From contig OY482866.1 in assembly GCA_960531495.1 (NCBI GenBank), positions 1,674,001 to 1,738,000 on the forward strand: DNA of 64,000 bases, read 5' to 3'. Each line of letters opens with the position of its first letter. The first letter of the stretch is position 1. The notes under the pieces are model-generated. The model did not search any database and was not told the DNA's origin. It saw only the letters and a program-made list of their open reading frames with translations. The position numbers and the translations under genes are program-made. Below are positions 1-12,186 of this stretch, one piece after another. Source of the DNA: Zeus faber. Lineage: Eukaryota > Chordata > Actinopteri > Zeiformes > Zeidae.

Positions 1-2174
1 AGAAAGAATGAAAAAAAGATTGAAAGACTGAAAGAAAGAATGAAAGAAAGATTGAAAGATTAAACAATTGAAAGAAAGTTTGCAAGAAAGTTTGAAAAAA
101 GAAAGATTGAAAGAAAGAATGAAAGAAAGATTGAAAGATAGATGGATAGAAAGATTGAAATAAAGAAAGATTGAAAGAATAACAAAAGAAAGATTGAAAG
201 ATTGGAAGAAATATACAAAGATAGAAAAATTGAAAGTAAGAAAGATTGAAAGAAAGAATTAAAGAAAGATTGAAAGATTGAAAGAAAGAATGAAAGAAAG
301 ATTGAAAGATATATGGATAGAAAGATTGAAAGAAAGAAAGATTGAAAGAATAACAAAAGAAAGATTGAAAGATTGGAAGAAATATTGAAAGATATAAAAA
401 TTGAAAGTAAGAAAGATTGAAAGAAAGAATTAAAGAAAGATTGAAAGATTGAAAGAAAGAATGAAAGAAAGATTGAAATATTGAAAGAAAGATTGAAATA
501 AAGATTGAAAGTTTGAAAGAAAGATTGAAAGAAATATTTAAAGAAAGAAAGATTGAAAGAAAGATTGAATAATTGAAAGAAAGAATGAAAGAAAGATTGA
601 AAGATTGAAAGATTGAAATTAAGAATGAAAGAAAGATTGAAAGATTGAAAGATTGAAATAAAGAATGAAAGTTTGAAAGAAAGATTGAAAGAAAGATTTA
701 AAAAAGGAAAGATTGAAAGTAAGAAAGATTGAAAGACATATTGAAAGAAAGATTGAAAGATTGAAAGAAAGATTGAAAGAAAGAATGAAAGAAAGATTGA
801 GAGAAAGATTGTAAGACTGAAGGAAAGAATGAAAGAAAGATTGAAAGAAAGAAAGATTGAAAGATTGAATGATTGAAAGATTGAATGATTGAAAGATTGA
901 AAGAAAGATTGAACGACTGAAAGATTGAAAGAAATATTGAAAGTTTGAAAGAAAGATTGAAAGACTGAAAGATAGATTGAAAGATTGAAGATTGAAAGAT
1001 TGAAAGAAAGATTGAAAGAAAGATTGAACGACTGAAAGAAAGATTGAAAGACTGAAAGAAATAATGAAAGAAAGATTGAAAGAAAGAATGAAAGAAATAT
1101 TGAAAGAAAGATGGAAAGAAAGATTGAAAGAAAGAAAGATTGAAAGATATAACAAAAGAAAGATTGAAAGAAATAATGAAAGAAAGATTGAACGATTGGA
1201 AGAAATATTGAAAGATAGAAAAATTGAAAGATTGAAAGATTGAAAGAAAGAATGAAAGAAAGATTGAAAGATTGAAAGAAAGAATGAAAGAAAGATTGAA
1301 AGATTGAAATATTGACAGAAAGAATGAAAGAAAGACTGAAAGATTGAAAGAAAGATTGAAAGAAAGATTGAAAGATTGAAATATTTAAAGAAAGATTGAA
1401 AGAAAGAATGAAAGAACAATTGAAAGAAAGAATGAAAGAATGAAAGAAAAATTGACAGATTGAAAGAAATATTGAAAAAAGAAAGATTGAAAGAAAGAAT
1501 GAAAGAAAGATTGAAAGAAAGATTGAAAGAAAGAAAGATTGAAAGAAATAATAAAAGAAAGATTGAACGATTGGAAGAAAGAATGACAGAAAGATTGAAA
1601 GATTGAAAGATTGAAAGAAAGAATGAAAGAAAAATTGAAAGATTGAAAGATTGAAAGAAAGATTGAAAGATAGATTTAAAGAAAGATTGAAAGACTGAAA
1701 GAAAGATTGAAAGAAAGAAAGATCTATAGAAAGAATGAAAGAAAGATTGAAAAAAGAAAGATAGATTGAAAGAAAGATTGAAAGATTGAAAGAAAGAATG
1801 AAAGAAAGATTTAAAAAAAGATTGAAAAAAAGAAAGATTGAAAGAAAGATTGAAAGAAAGATTGAAAGACTGAAGGAAAGAATGAAAGAAAGAAAGATTG
1901 AAAGAACTATTGAAAGAAAGATTGAAAGATTGAAAGAAAGAATGAAAGAAAGATTGAAAGAAAGATGGAAAGAAAGATTGAAAGAAAGAAAGATTGAAAG
2001 AAATAATGAAAGAAAGATTGAACGATTGGAAGAAATTTTGAAAGATAGAAAAATTGAAAGTAAGAAAGATTGAAAGAAAGAATGAAAGAAAGATTGAAAG
2101 ATTGAAATATTGAAAGAAAGAATGAAAAAAAGATTGAAAGACTGAAAGAAAGAATGAAAGAAAGATTGAAAGAT

Positions 2175-2380
2175 TAAACAATTGAAAGAAAGTTTGCAAG
2201 AAAGTTTGAAAAAAGAAAGATTGAAAGAAAGAATGAAAGAAAGATTGAAAGATATATGGATGGAAAGATTGAAAGAAAGAAAGATTGAAAGAATAACAAA
2301 AGAAAGATTGAAAGATTGGAAGAAATATTGAAAGATAGAAAAATTGAAAGTAAGAAAGATTGAAAGAAAGAATTAAAGAA
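2175..2380 (+). repeat. Recurring 200-base variant cassette, exemplar
   Basis: In fixed order this cassette holds TAAACAATTG, TTTGCAAG, a GATATATGG or GATAGATGG mark, AATAACAAAAG, GATTGGAAG, GATAGAAAAATTGAAAG and GAATTAAAG. Full or near-full copies begin with the first mark at 61, 4,466, 12,189, 13,867, 14,577, 16,521, 22,767, 23,201, 24,880, 26,589, 27,299, 29,243, 35,521, 35,955, 36,617, 41,081, 41,807, 42,429, 43,155, 44,220, 44,642, 45,799, 50,156, 50,870, 53,363, 54,077, 56,012, 57,203, 59,532, 60,221 and 61,648. Other TAAACAATTG copies (for example 5,730, 11,673 and 22,475) lead into different words. The cassette contains two places where the 4-base register slips by one base. Confidence 0.85.
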
Positions 2381-2637
2381 AGATTGAAAGATTGAAAGAA
2401 AGAATGAAAGAAAGATTGAAATATTGAAAGAAAGATTGAAATAAAGATTGAAAGTTTGAAAGAAAGATTGAAAGAAATATTTAAAGAAAGAAAGATTGAA
2501 AGAAATATTGAAAGATTGAAAGAAAGAATGAAAGAAAGATTGAAAGATTGAAAGATTGAAATTAAGAATGAAAGAAAGATTGAAAGATTGAAAGATTGAA
2601 ATAAAGAATGAAAGTTTGAAAGAAAGATTGAAAGAAA

Positions 2638-3160
2638 GATTTAAAAAAGGAAAGATTGAAAGTAAGAAAGATTGAAAGACATATTGAAAGAAAGATTGAA
2701 AGATTGAAAGAAAGATTGAAAGAAAGAATGAAAGAAAGATTGTAAGACTGAAGGAAAGAATGAAAGAAAGATTGAAAGAAAGAAAGATTGAAAGATTGAA
2801 TGATTGAAAGATTGAATGATTGAAAGATTGAAAGAAAGATTGAAAGAAAGATTGAACGACTGAAAGATTGAAAGAAATATTGAAAGTTTGAAAGAAAGAT
2901 TGAAAGACTGAAACATAGATTGAAAGATTGAAGATTGAAAGATTGAAAGAAAGATTGAACGACTGAAAGAAAGATTGAAAGACTGAAAGAAATAATGAAA
3001 GAAAGATTGAAAGAAAGAATGAAAGAAATATTGAAAGAAAGATGGAAAGAAAGATTGAAAGAAAGAAAGATTGAAAGATATAACAAAAGAAAGATTGAAA
3101 GAAATAATGAAAGAAAGATTGAACGATTGGAAGAAATATTGAAAGATAGAAAAATTTAAA
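2638..3160 (+). repeat. Recurring GATTGTAAG module, exemplar
   Basis: This module contains, in order, AAAAAAGGAAAG, AGACATATTG, GATTGTAAGACTGAAGG, two GAATGATTGAAAGATT words, GAACGACTG, the slip GATTGAAGATTG, and GATATAACAAAAG. The GATTGTAAG mark occurs about 24 times by eye: 807, 2,739, 5,855, 6,742, 8,658, 11,799, 14,430, 15,129, 17,096, 18,243, 24,477, 27,152, 27,851, 29,819, 30,965, 41,660, 43,009, 43,670, 50,723, 51,373, 53,930, 54,580, 56,599 and 60,779. Some copies are truncated after this mark, and a subset has GAGAGAAAG just before it. Confidence 0.8.
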
Positions 3161-6100
3161 GATTGAAAGATTGAAAGAAAGAATGAAAGAAAGATTGAAA
3201 GATTGAAAGAAAGAATGAAAGAAAGATTGAAAGATTGAAATATTGAAAGAAAGAATGAAAGATTGAAAGAAAGATTGAAAGAAAGATTGAAAGATTGAAA
3301 TATTTAAAGAAAGATTGAAAGAAAGAATGAAAGAACAATTGAAAGAAAGAATGAAAGAATGAAAGAAAAATTGACAGATTGAAAGAAATATTGAAAAAAG
3401 AAAGATTGAAAGAAAGAATGAAAGAAAGATTGAAAGAAAGATGGAAAGAAAGATTGAAAGAAAGAAAGATTGAAAGAAATAATAAAAGAAAGATTGAACG
3501 ATTGGAAGAAAGAATGACAGAAAGATTGAAAGATTGAAATATTGAAAGAAAGAATGAAAAAAAGATTGAAAGACTGAAAGAAAGAATGAAAGAAAGATTG
3601 AAAGTTTGAAAGAAAGATTGAAAGAAAGATTTAAAGAAAGAAAGATTGAAAGAAATATTGAAAGAAAGATTGAAAGATTGAAAGAAAGATTGAAAGAAAG
3701 AATGAAAGAAAGATTGAAAGATTGAAATAAAGAATGAAAGTTTGAAAGAAAGATTGAAAGAAAGATTGAAAAAAAGAAAGATTGAAAGACTGAAGGAAAG
3801 AATGAAAGAAAGATTGAAAGAAAAATTGAAAGAAAGATTGAAAGAAAGATTGAAAGACTGAAGGAAAGAATGAAAGAAAGATGGAAAGAAAGATTGACAG
3901 AAAGAAAGATTGAAAGAAATATTGAAAGAAAGATTGAAAGATTGAAAGAAAGAATGAAAGAAAGATTGAAAGATTGAAAGATTGAAAGAAAGAATGAAAG
4001 AAAGACTGAAAGATTGAAAGAAAAATTGAAAGAAAGATTGAAAGATTGAAAGATTGAAAGAACGATTGAAAGTTTGAAAGACAGATTGAAAGACTGAAAG
4101 AAAGATTGCAAGAAAGATTGAAAAAAAGAAAGATTTAAAGATAGAATAAAAGAAAGATTGAAAGAAAGATTGAAAAAAGAAAGAAAGATTGAAAGATTGA
4201 AAGAAATATTGAAAGACAGAAAGATTGAAAGAAACAATGAAAGAAAGATTGAAAGATTAAAAGAAAGAATGAAAGAAAGATTGAAAGAAAGATTGAAAGA
4301 AAGATTGAAAGAAAGATTGAAAGAAAGAAAGATTGAAAAAAAGAATGAAACAAAGATTGAAATAAAGAATGAAAGAAAGATTGAAAGAAAGATAGAAAGA
4401 AAGATTGAAAAATTGAAAGAAAGATTGAAAGACTGAAAGAAAGAATGAAAGAAAGATTGAAAGATTAAACAATTGAAAGAAAGTTTGCAAGAAAGATTGA
4501 AAAAAGAAAGATTGAAAGAAAGAATGAAAGAAAGATTGAAAGATAGATGGAAAGATAGATTTAAAGAAAGAAAGATTGAAAGAATAACAAAAGAAAGATT
4601 GAAAGATTGGAAGAAATATTGAAAGATAGAAAAATTGAAAGAAAGAAAGATTGAAAGAAAGAATTAAAGAAAGATTGAAAGAAAGAATGAAAGAAAGATT
4701 GAAATATTGAAAGAAAGAATGAAAGAAAGATTGAACGATTGAAATAAAGATTGAAAGTTTGAAAGAAAGATTGAAAGAAACATTTAAAGAATGAAAGATT
4801 GAAAGAAACATTGAAAGAAAGATTGAAAGATTGAAAGAAAGAATGAAAGAAAGATTGAACGATTGAAATATTGAAATAAAGAATGAAAGTTTGAAAGAAA
4901 GATTGAAAGAAAGATTTAAAGAAAGAAAGATTGAAAGTAAAAAAGATTGAAAGAAATATTGAAAGAAAGATTGAAAGATTGAAAGAAGGAATGAATGAAA
5001 GATTGAAAGACAGATTGAAAGAAAGATTGAAAGATTGAAGGAAAGAATGAAAGAAAGATTGAAAGAAAAATTGAAAGAAAGATTGAAAGAAAGATTGAAA
5101 GACTGAAGTAAAGAATGAAAGAAAGATGGAAAGAAAGATGGAAAGAAAGATTGACAGAAAGAAAGATTGAAAGAAATATTAAAAGAAAGATTGAAAGATT
5201 GAAAGAAAGAATGAAAGAAAGATTGAAAGATTGAAAGAAAGAATGAAAGAAAGACTGAAAGATTGAAAGAAAAATTGAAAGAAAGATTGAAAGATTGAAA
5301 GATTGAAAGAAAGATTGAAAGTTTGAAAGACAGATTGAAAGACTGAAAGAAAGATTGCAAGAAAGATTGAAAAAACAGAAAGATTTAAAGATAGAATAAA
5401 AGAAAGATTGAAAGAAAGATTGAAAAAAAAGAAAGATTGAAAGATTGAAAGAAATATTGAAAGACAGAAAGATTGAAAGGAACAATTAAAGAAAGATTGA
5501 AAGATTAAAATAAAGAATGAAAGAACGATTGAAAGAAAGATTGAAAGAAAGATTGAAAGAAAGATTGAATGAAAGATTGAAAGAAAGAATGAAACAAAGA
5601 TTGAAATAAAGAATGAAAGAAAGACTGAAAGAAAGAATGACGGACAGAAAGATTGAAAGAAAGAATGAAAGAAAGATTGAAAAAAAGATTGAAAGACTGA
5701 AAGAAAGAATGAAAGAAAGATTGAAAGATTAAACAATTGAAAGAACGATTGCAAGAAAGATTGAAAGTAAGAAAGATTGAAAGACATATTGAAAGAAAGA
5801 TTGAAAGATTGAAAGAAAGATTGAAAGAAAGAATGAAAGAAAGATTGAAAGAAAGATTGTAAGACTGAAGGAAAGAATGAAAGAAAGATTGAAATATTGA
5901 AAGAAAGAATGAAAGAAAGATTGAAAGATTGAAATATTGAAAGAAAGAATGAAAAAAAGATTGAAAGACTGAAGGAAAGAATGAAAGAAAGATGGAAAGA
6001 AAGATGGAAAGAAAGAAAGATTGAAAGAAAGATTGAAAGATTGAAAGAAAGAATGAAAGAAAGATTGAAAGAAAGATGGAAAGAAAGATTGAAAGAAAGA

Positions 6101-6192
6101 AAGATTGAAAGAAATAATGAAAGAAAGATTGAACGATTGGAAGAAATTTTGAAAGATAGAAAAATTGAAAGTAAGAAAGATTGAAAGAAAGA

Positions 6193-9100
6193 ATGAAAGA
6201 AAGATTGAAAGATTGAAAGAAAGAATGAAAGAAAGATTGAAAGATATATGGATAGAAAGATTGAAAGAAAGAAAGATTGAAAGAATAACAAAAGAAAGAT
6301 TGAAAGATTGGAAGAAATATTGAAAGATATAAAAATTGAAAGTAAGAAAGATTGAAAGAAAGAATTAAAGAAAGATTGAAAGATTGAAAGAAAGAATGAA
6401 AGAAAGATTGAAATATTGAAAGAAAGATTGAAATAAAGATTGAAAGTTTGAAAGAAAGATTGAAAGAAATATTTAAAGAAAGAAAGATTGAAAGAAAGAT
6501 TGAATAATTGAAAGAAAGAATGAAAGAAAGATTGAAAGATTGAAAGATTGAAATTAAGAATGAAAGAAAGATTGAAAGATTGAAAGATTGAAATAAAGAA
6601 TGAAAGTTTGAAAGAAAGATTGAAAGAAAGATTTAAAAAAGGAAAGATTGAAAGTAAGAAAGATTGAAAGACATATTGAAAGAAAGATTGAAAGATTGAA
6701 AGAAAGATTGAAAGAAAGAATGAAAGAAAGATTGAGAGAAAGATTGTAAGACTGAAGGAAAGAATGAAAGAAAGATTGAAAGAAAGAAAGATTGAAAGAT
6801 TGAATGATTGAAAGATTGAATGATTGAAAGATTGAAAGAAAGATTGAACGACTGAAAGATTGAAAGAAATATTGAAAGTTTGAAAGAAAGATTGAAAGAC
6901 TGAAAGATAGATTGAAAGATTGAAGATTGAAAGATTGAAAGAAAGATTGAAAGAAAGATTGAACGACTGAAAGAAAGATTGAAAGACTGAAAGAAATAAT
7001 GAAAGAAAGATTGAAAGAAAGAATGAAAGAAATATTGAAAGAAAGATGGAAAGAAAGATTGAAAGAAAGAAAGATTGAAAGATATAACAAAAGAAAGATT
7101 GAAAGAAATAATGAAAGAAAGATTGAACGATTGGAAGAAATATTGAAAGATAGAAAAATTGAAAGATTGAAAGATTGAAAGAAAGAATGAAAGAAAGATT
7201 GAAAGATTGAAAGAAAGAATGAAAGAAAGATTGAAAGATTGAAATATTGACAGAAAGAATGAAAGAAAGACTGAAAGATTGAAAGAAAGATTGAAAGAAA
7301 GATTGAAAGATTGAAATATTTAAAGAAAGATTGAAAGAAAGAATGAAAGAACAATTGAAAGAAAGAATGAAAGAATGAAAGAAAAATTGACAGATTGAAA
7401 GAAATATTGAAAAAAGAAAGATTGAAAGAAAGAATGAAAGAAAGATTGAAAGAAAGATTGAAAGAAAGAAAGATTGAAAGAAATAATAAAAGAAAGATTG
7501 AACGATTGGAAGAAAGAATGACAGAAAGATTGAAAGATTGAAAGATTGAAAGAAAGAATGAAAGAAAAATTGAAAGATTGAAAGATTGAAAGAAAGATTG
7601 AAAGATAGATTTAAAGAAAGATTGAAAGACTGAAAGAAAGATTGAAAGAAAGAAAGATCTATAGAAAGAATGAAAGAAAGATTGAAAAAAGAAAGATAGA
7701 TTGAAAGAAAGATTGAAAGATTGAAAGAAAGAATGAAAGAATGATTTAAAAAAAGATTGAAAAAAAGAAAGATTGAAAGAAAGATTGAAAGAAAGATTGA
7801 AAGACTGAAGGAAAGAATGAAAGAAAGAAAGATTGAAAGAACTATTGAAAGAAAGATTGAAAGATTGAAAGAAAGAATGAAAGAAAGATTGAAAGAAAGA
7901 TGGAAAGAAAGATTGAAAGAAAGAAAGATTGAAAGAAATAATGAAAGAAAGATTGAACGATTGGAAGAAATTTTGAAAGATAGAAAAATTGAAAGTAAGA
8001 AAGATTGAAAGAAAGAATGAAAGAAAGATTGAAAGATTGAAATATTGAAAGAAAGAATGAAAAAAAGATTGAAAGACTGAAAGAAAGAATGAAAGAAAGA
8101 TTGAAAGATTAAACAATTGAAAGAAAGTTTGCAAGAAAGTTTGAAAAAAGAAAGATTGAAAGAAAGAATGAAAGAAAGATTGAAAGATATATGGATGGAA
8201 AGATTGAAAGAAAGAAAGATTGAAAGAATAACAAAAGAAAGATTGAAAGATTGGAAGAAATATTGAAAGATAGAAAAATTGAAAGTAAGAAAGATTGAAA
8301 GAAAGAATTAAAGAAAGATTGAAAGATTGAAAGAAAGAATGAAAGAAAGATTGAAATATTGAAAGAAAGATTGAAATAAAGATTGAAAGTTTGAAAGAAA
8401 GATTGAAAGAAATATTTAAAGAAAGAAAGATTGAAAGAAATATTGAAAGATTGAAAGAAAGAATGAAAGAAAGATTGAAAGATTGAAAGATTGAAATTAA
8501 GAATGAAAGAAAGATTGAAAGATTGAAAGATTGAAATAAAGAATGAAAGTTTGAAAGAAAGATTGAAAGAAAGATTTAAAAAAGGAAAGATTGAAAGACA
8601 TATTGAAAGAAAGATTGAAAGATTGAAAGAAAGATTGAAAGAAAGAATGAAAGAAAGATTGTAAGACTGAAGGAAAGAATGAAAGAAAGATTGAAAGAAA
8701 GAAAGATTGAAAGATTGAATGATTGAAAGATTGAATGATTGAAAGATTGAAAGAAAGATTGAAAGAAAGATTGAACGACTGAAAGATTGAAAGAAATATT
8801 GAAAGTTTGAAAGAAAGATTGAAAGACTGAAACATAGATTGAAAGATTGAAGATTGAAAGATTGAAAGAAAGATTGAACGACTGAAAGAAAGATTGAAAG
8901 ACTGAAAGAAATAATGAAAGAAAGATTGAAAGAAAGAATGAAAGAAATATTGAAAGAAAGATGGAAAGAAAGATTGAAAGAAAGAAAGATTGAAAGATAT
9001 AACAAAAGAAAGATTGAAAGAAATAATGAAAGAAAGATTGAACGATTGGAAGAAATATTGAAAGATAGAAAAATTTAAAGATTGAAAGATTGAAAGAAAG

Positions 9101-12100
9101 AATGAAAGAAAGATTGAAAGATTGAAAGAAAGAATGAAAGAAAGATTGAAAGATTGAAATATTGAAAGAAAAAATGAAAGATTGAAAGAAAGATTGAAAG
9201 AAAGATTGAAAGATTGAAATATTTAAAGAAAGATTGAAAGAAAGAATGAAAGAACAATTGAAAGAAAGAATGAAAGAATGAAAGAAAAATTGACAGATTG
9301 AAAGAAATATTGAAAAAAGAAAGATTGAAAGAAAGAATGAAAGAAAGATTGAAAGAAAGATGGAAAGAAAGATTGAAAGAAAGAAAGATTGAAAGAAATA
9401 ATAAAAGAAAGATTGAACGATTGGAAGAAAGAATGACAGAAAGATTGAAAGATTGAAATATTGAAAGAAAGAATGAAAAAAAGATTGAAAGACTGAAAGA
9501 AAGAATGAAAGAAAGATTGAAAGTTTGAAAGAAAGATTGAAAGAAAGATTTAAAGAAAGAAAGATTGAAAGAAATATTGAAAGAAAGATTGAAAGATTGA
9601 AAGAAAGATTGAAAGAAAGAATGAAAGAAAGATTGAAAGATTGAAATAAAGAATGAAAGTTTGAAAGAAAGATTGAAAGAAAGATTGAAAAAAAGAAAGA
9701 TTGAAAGACTGAAGGAAAGAATGAAAGAAAGATTGAAAGAAAAATTGAAAGAAAGATTGAAAGAAAGATTGAAAGACTGAAGGAAAGAATGAAAGAAAGA
9801 TGGAAAGAAAGATTGACAGAAAGAAAGATTGAAAGAAATATTGAAAGAAAGATTGAAAGATTGAAAGAAAGAATGAAAGAAAGATTGAAAGATTGAAAGA
9901 TTGAAAGAAAGAATGAAAGAAAGACTGAAAGATTGAAAGAAAAATTGAAAGAAAGATTGAAAGATTGAAAGATTGAAAGAACGATTGAAAGTTTGAAAGA
10001 CAGATTGAAAGACTGAAAGAAAGATTGCAAGAAAGATTGAAAAAAAGAAAGATTTAAAGATAGAATAAAAGAAAGATTGAAAGAAAGATTGAAAAAAGAA
10101 AGAAAGATTGAAAGATTGAAAGAAATATTGAAAGACAGAAAGATTGAAAGAAACAATGAAAGAAAGATTGAAAGATTAAAAGAAAGAATGAAAGAAAGAT
10201 TGAAAGAAAGATTGAAAGAAAGATTGAAAGAAAGATTGAAAGAAAGATTGAAAGAAAGAAAGATTGAAAAAAAGAATGAAACAAAGATTGAAATAAAGAA
10301 TGAAAGAAAGATTGAAAGAAAGATAGAAAGAAAGATTGAAAAATTGAAAGAAAGATTGAAAGACTGAAAGAAAGAATGAAAGAAAGATTGAAAGATTAAA
10401 CAATTGAAAGAAAGTTTGCAAGAAAGATTGAAAAAAGAAAGATTGAAAGAAAGAATGAAAGAAAGATTGAAAGATAGATGGAAAGATAGATTTAAAGAAA
10501 GAAAGATTGAAAGAATAACAAAAGAAAGATTGAAAGATTGGAAGAAATATTGAAAGATAGAAAAATTGAAAGAAAGAAAGATTGAAAGAAAGAATTAAAG
10601 AAAGATTGAAAGAAAGAATGAAAGAAAGATTGAAATATTGAAAGAAAGAATGAAAGAAAGATTGAACGATTGAAATAAAGATTGAAAGTTTGAAAGAAAG
10701 ATTGAAAGAAAGATTTAAAGAATGAAAGATTGAAAGAAACATTGAAAGAAAGATTGAAAGATTGAAAGAAAGATTGAAAGAAAGAATGAAAGAAAGATTG
10801 AACGATTGAAATATTGAAATAAAGAATGAAAGTTTGAAAGAAAGATTGAAAGAAAGATTTAAAGAAAGAAAGATTGAAAGTAAAAAAGATTGAAAGAAAT
10901 ATTGAAAGAAAGATTGAAAGATTGAAAGAAGGAATGAATGAAAGATTGAAAGACAGATTGAAAGAAAGATTGAAAGATTGAAGGAAAGAATGAAAGAAAG
11001 ATTGAAAGAAAAATTGAAAGAAAGATTGAAAGAAAGATTGAAAGACTGAAGTAAAGAATGAAAGAAAGATGGAAAGAAAGATGGAAAGAAAGATTGACAG
11101 AAAGAAAGATTGAAAGAAATATTGAAAGAAAGATTGAAAGATTGAAAGAAAGAATGAAAGAAAGATTGAAAGATTGAAAGAAAGAATGAAAGAAAGACTG
11201 AAAGATTGAAAGAAAAATTGAAAGAAAGATTGAAAGATTGAAAGATTGAAAGAAAGATTGAAAGTTTGAAAGACAGATTGAAAGACTGAAAGAAAGATTG
11301 CAAGAAAGATTGAAAAAACAGAAAGATTTAAAGATAGAATAAAAGAAAGATTGAAAGAAAGATTGAAAAAAAAGAAAGATTGAAAGATTGAAAGAAATAT
11401 TGAAAGACAGAAAGATTGAAAGGAACAATTAAAGAAAGATTGAAAGATTAAAATAAAGAATGAAAGAACGATTGAAAGAAAGATTGAAAGAAAGATTGAA
11501 AGAAAGATTGAATGAAAGATTGAAAGAAAGAATGAAACAAAGATTGAAATAAAGAATGAAAGAAAGACTGAAAGAAAGAATGACGGACAGAAAGATTGAA
11601 AGAAAGAATGAAAGAAAGATTGAAAAAAAGATTGAAAGACTGAAAGAAAGAATGAAAGAAAGATTGAAAGATTAAACAATTGAAAGAACGATTGCAAGAA
11701 AGATTGAAAGTAAGAAAGATTGAAAGACATATTGAAAGAAAGATTGAAAGATTGAAAGAAAGATTGAAAGAAAGAATGAAAGAAAGATTGAAAGAAAGAT
11801 TGTAAGACTGAAGGAAAGAATGAAAGAAAGATTGAAATATTGAAAGAAAGAATGAAAGAAAGATTGAAAGATTGAAATATTGAAAGAAAGAATGAAAAAA
11901 AGATTGAAAGACTGAAGGAAAGAATGAAAGAAAGATGGAAAGAAAGATGGAAAGAAAGAAAGATTGAAAGAACTATTGAAAGAAAGATTGAAAGATTGAA
12001 AGAAAGAATGAAAGAAAGATTGAAAGAAAGATGGAAAGAAAGAAAGATTGAAAGAAATAATGAAAGAAAGATTGAACGATTGGAAGAAATTTTGAAAGAT

Positions 12101-12186
12101 AGAAAAATTGAAAGTAAGAAAGATTGAAAGAAAGAATGAAAGAAAGATTGAAAGATTGAAAGAAAGAATGAAAGAAAGATTGAAAG
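6193..12186 (+). repeat. Large tandem duplication I, second copy
   Basis: This is the direct repeat of the preceding 5.9 kb. It lacks a 16-base piece near 8,590 (the AAGTAAGAAAGATTGA present near 2,660). It has five instead of four pure 12-mer units near 10,198-10,257, one 12-base gain further right, and compensating 12-base gain and loss near 11,960-12,050. All these differences are multiples of four bases. Similarity to the first copy stops near 12,187, where TAAACAATTG replaces the ATATGG found at 6,245. Its last 1 kb (from about 11,226) was copied again as part of duplication II. Confidence 0.88.
10198..10257 (+). repeat. Short pure 12-mer run with copy-number difference
   Basis: Five units of GATTGAAAGAAA occur here. 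The aligned run in the other copy of duplication I (4,279-4,326) has four. The related run at about 45,590-45,649 has five. Confidence 0.85.

Larger units (their letters stand above)
258..6192 (+). repeat. Large tandem duplication I, first copy
   Basis: This block recurs directly downstream at an offset of 5,935 bases, falling to 5,919 after a 16-base gap and rising to 5,943 after two 12-base gains. Shared rare marks fix the alignment: the GATATATGG at 308 matches 6,243, the GATCTATAGA at 1,721 matches 7,656, and the AACAATG-containing stretch near 4,230 matches one near 10,150. One substitution was noticed near 1,803 (GAAAGATTT here, GAATGATTT in the sister). The left edge is approximate, since weaker family-level similarity continues further left. 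The right limit of similarity is near 6,243, where this copy reads into the start of the second. Confidence 0.88.

Noticed and set aside
1721..1730. Regulatory palindrome at GATCTATAGA
   Set aside because: It is only a variant inside satellite words with no promoter context. It is kept as a lineage marker instead.
1786..2073. + strand Lys/Glu/Arg-rich frame resembling a charged helix or coiled coil (and copies at 7,757, 16,096, 28,818 and elsewhere)
   Set aside because: It arises wherever GATT spacing stays a multiple of 12, ends as soon as spacing changes, and has no independent sign of selection.
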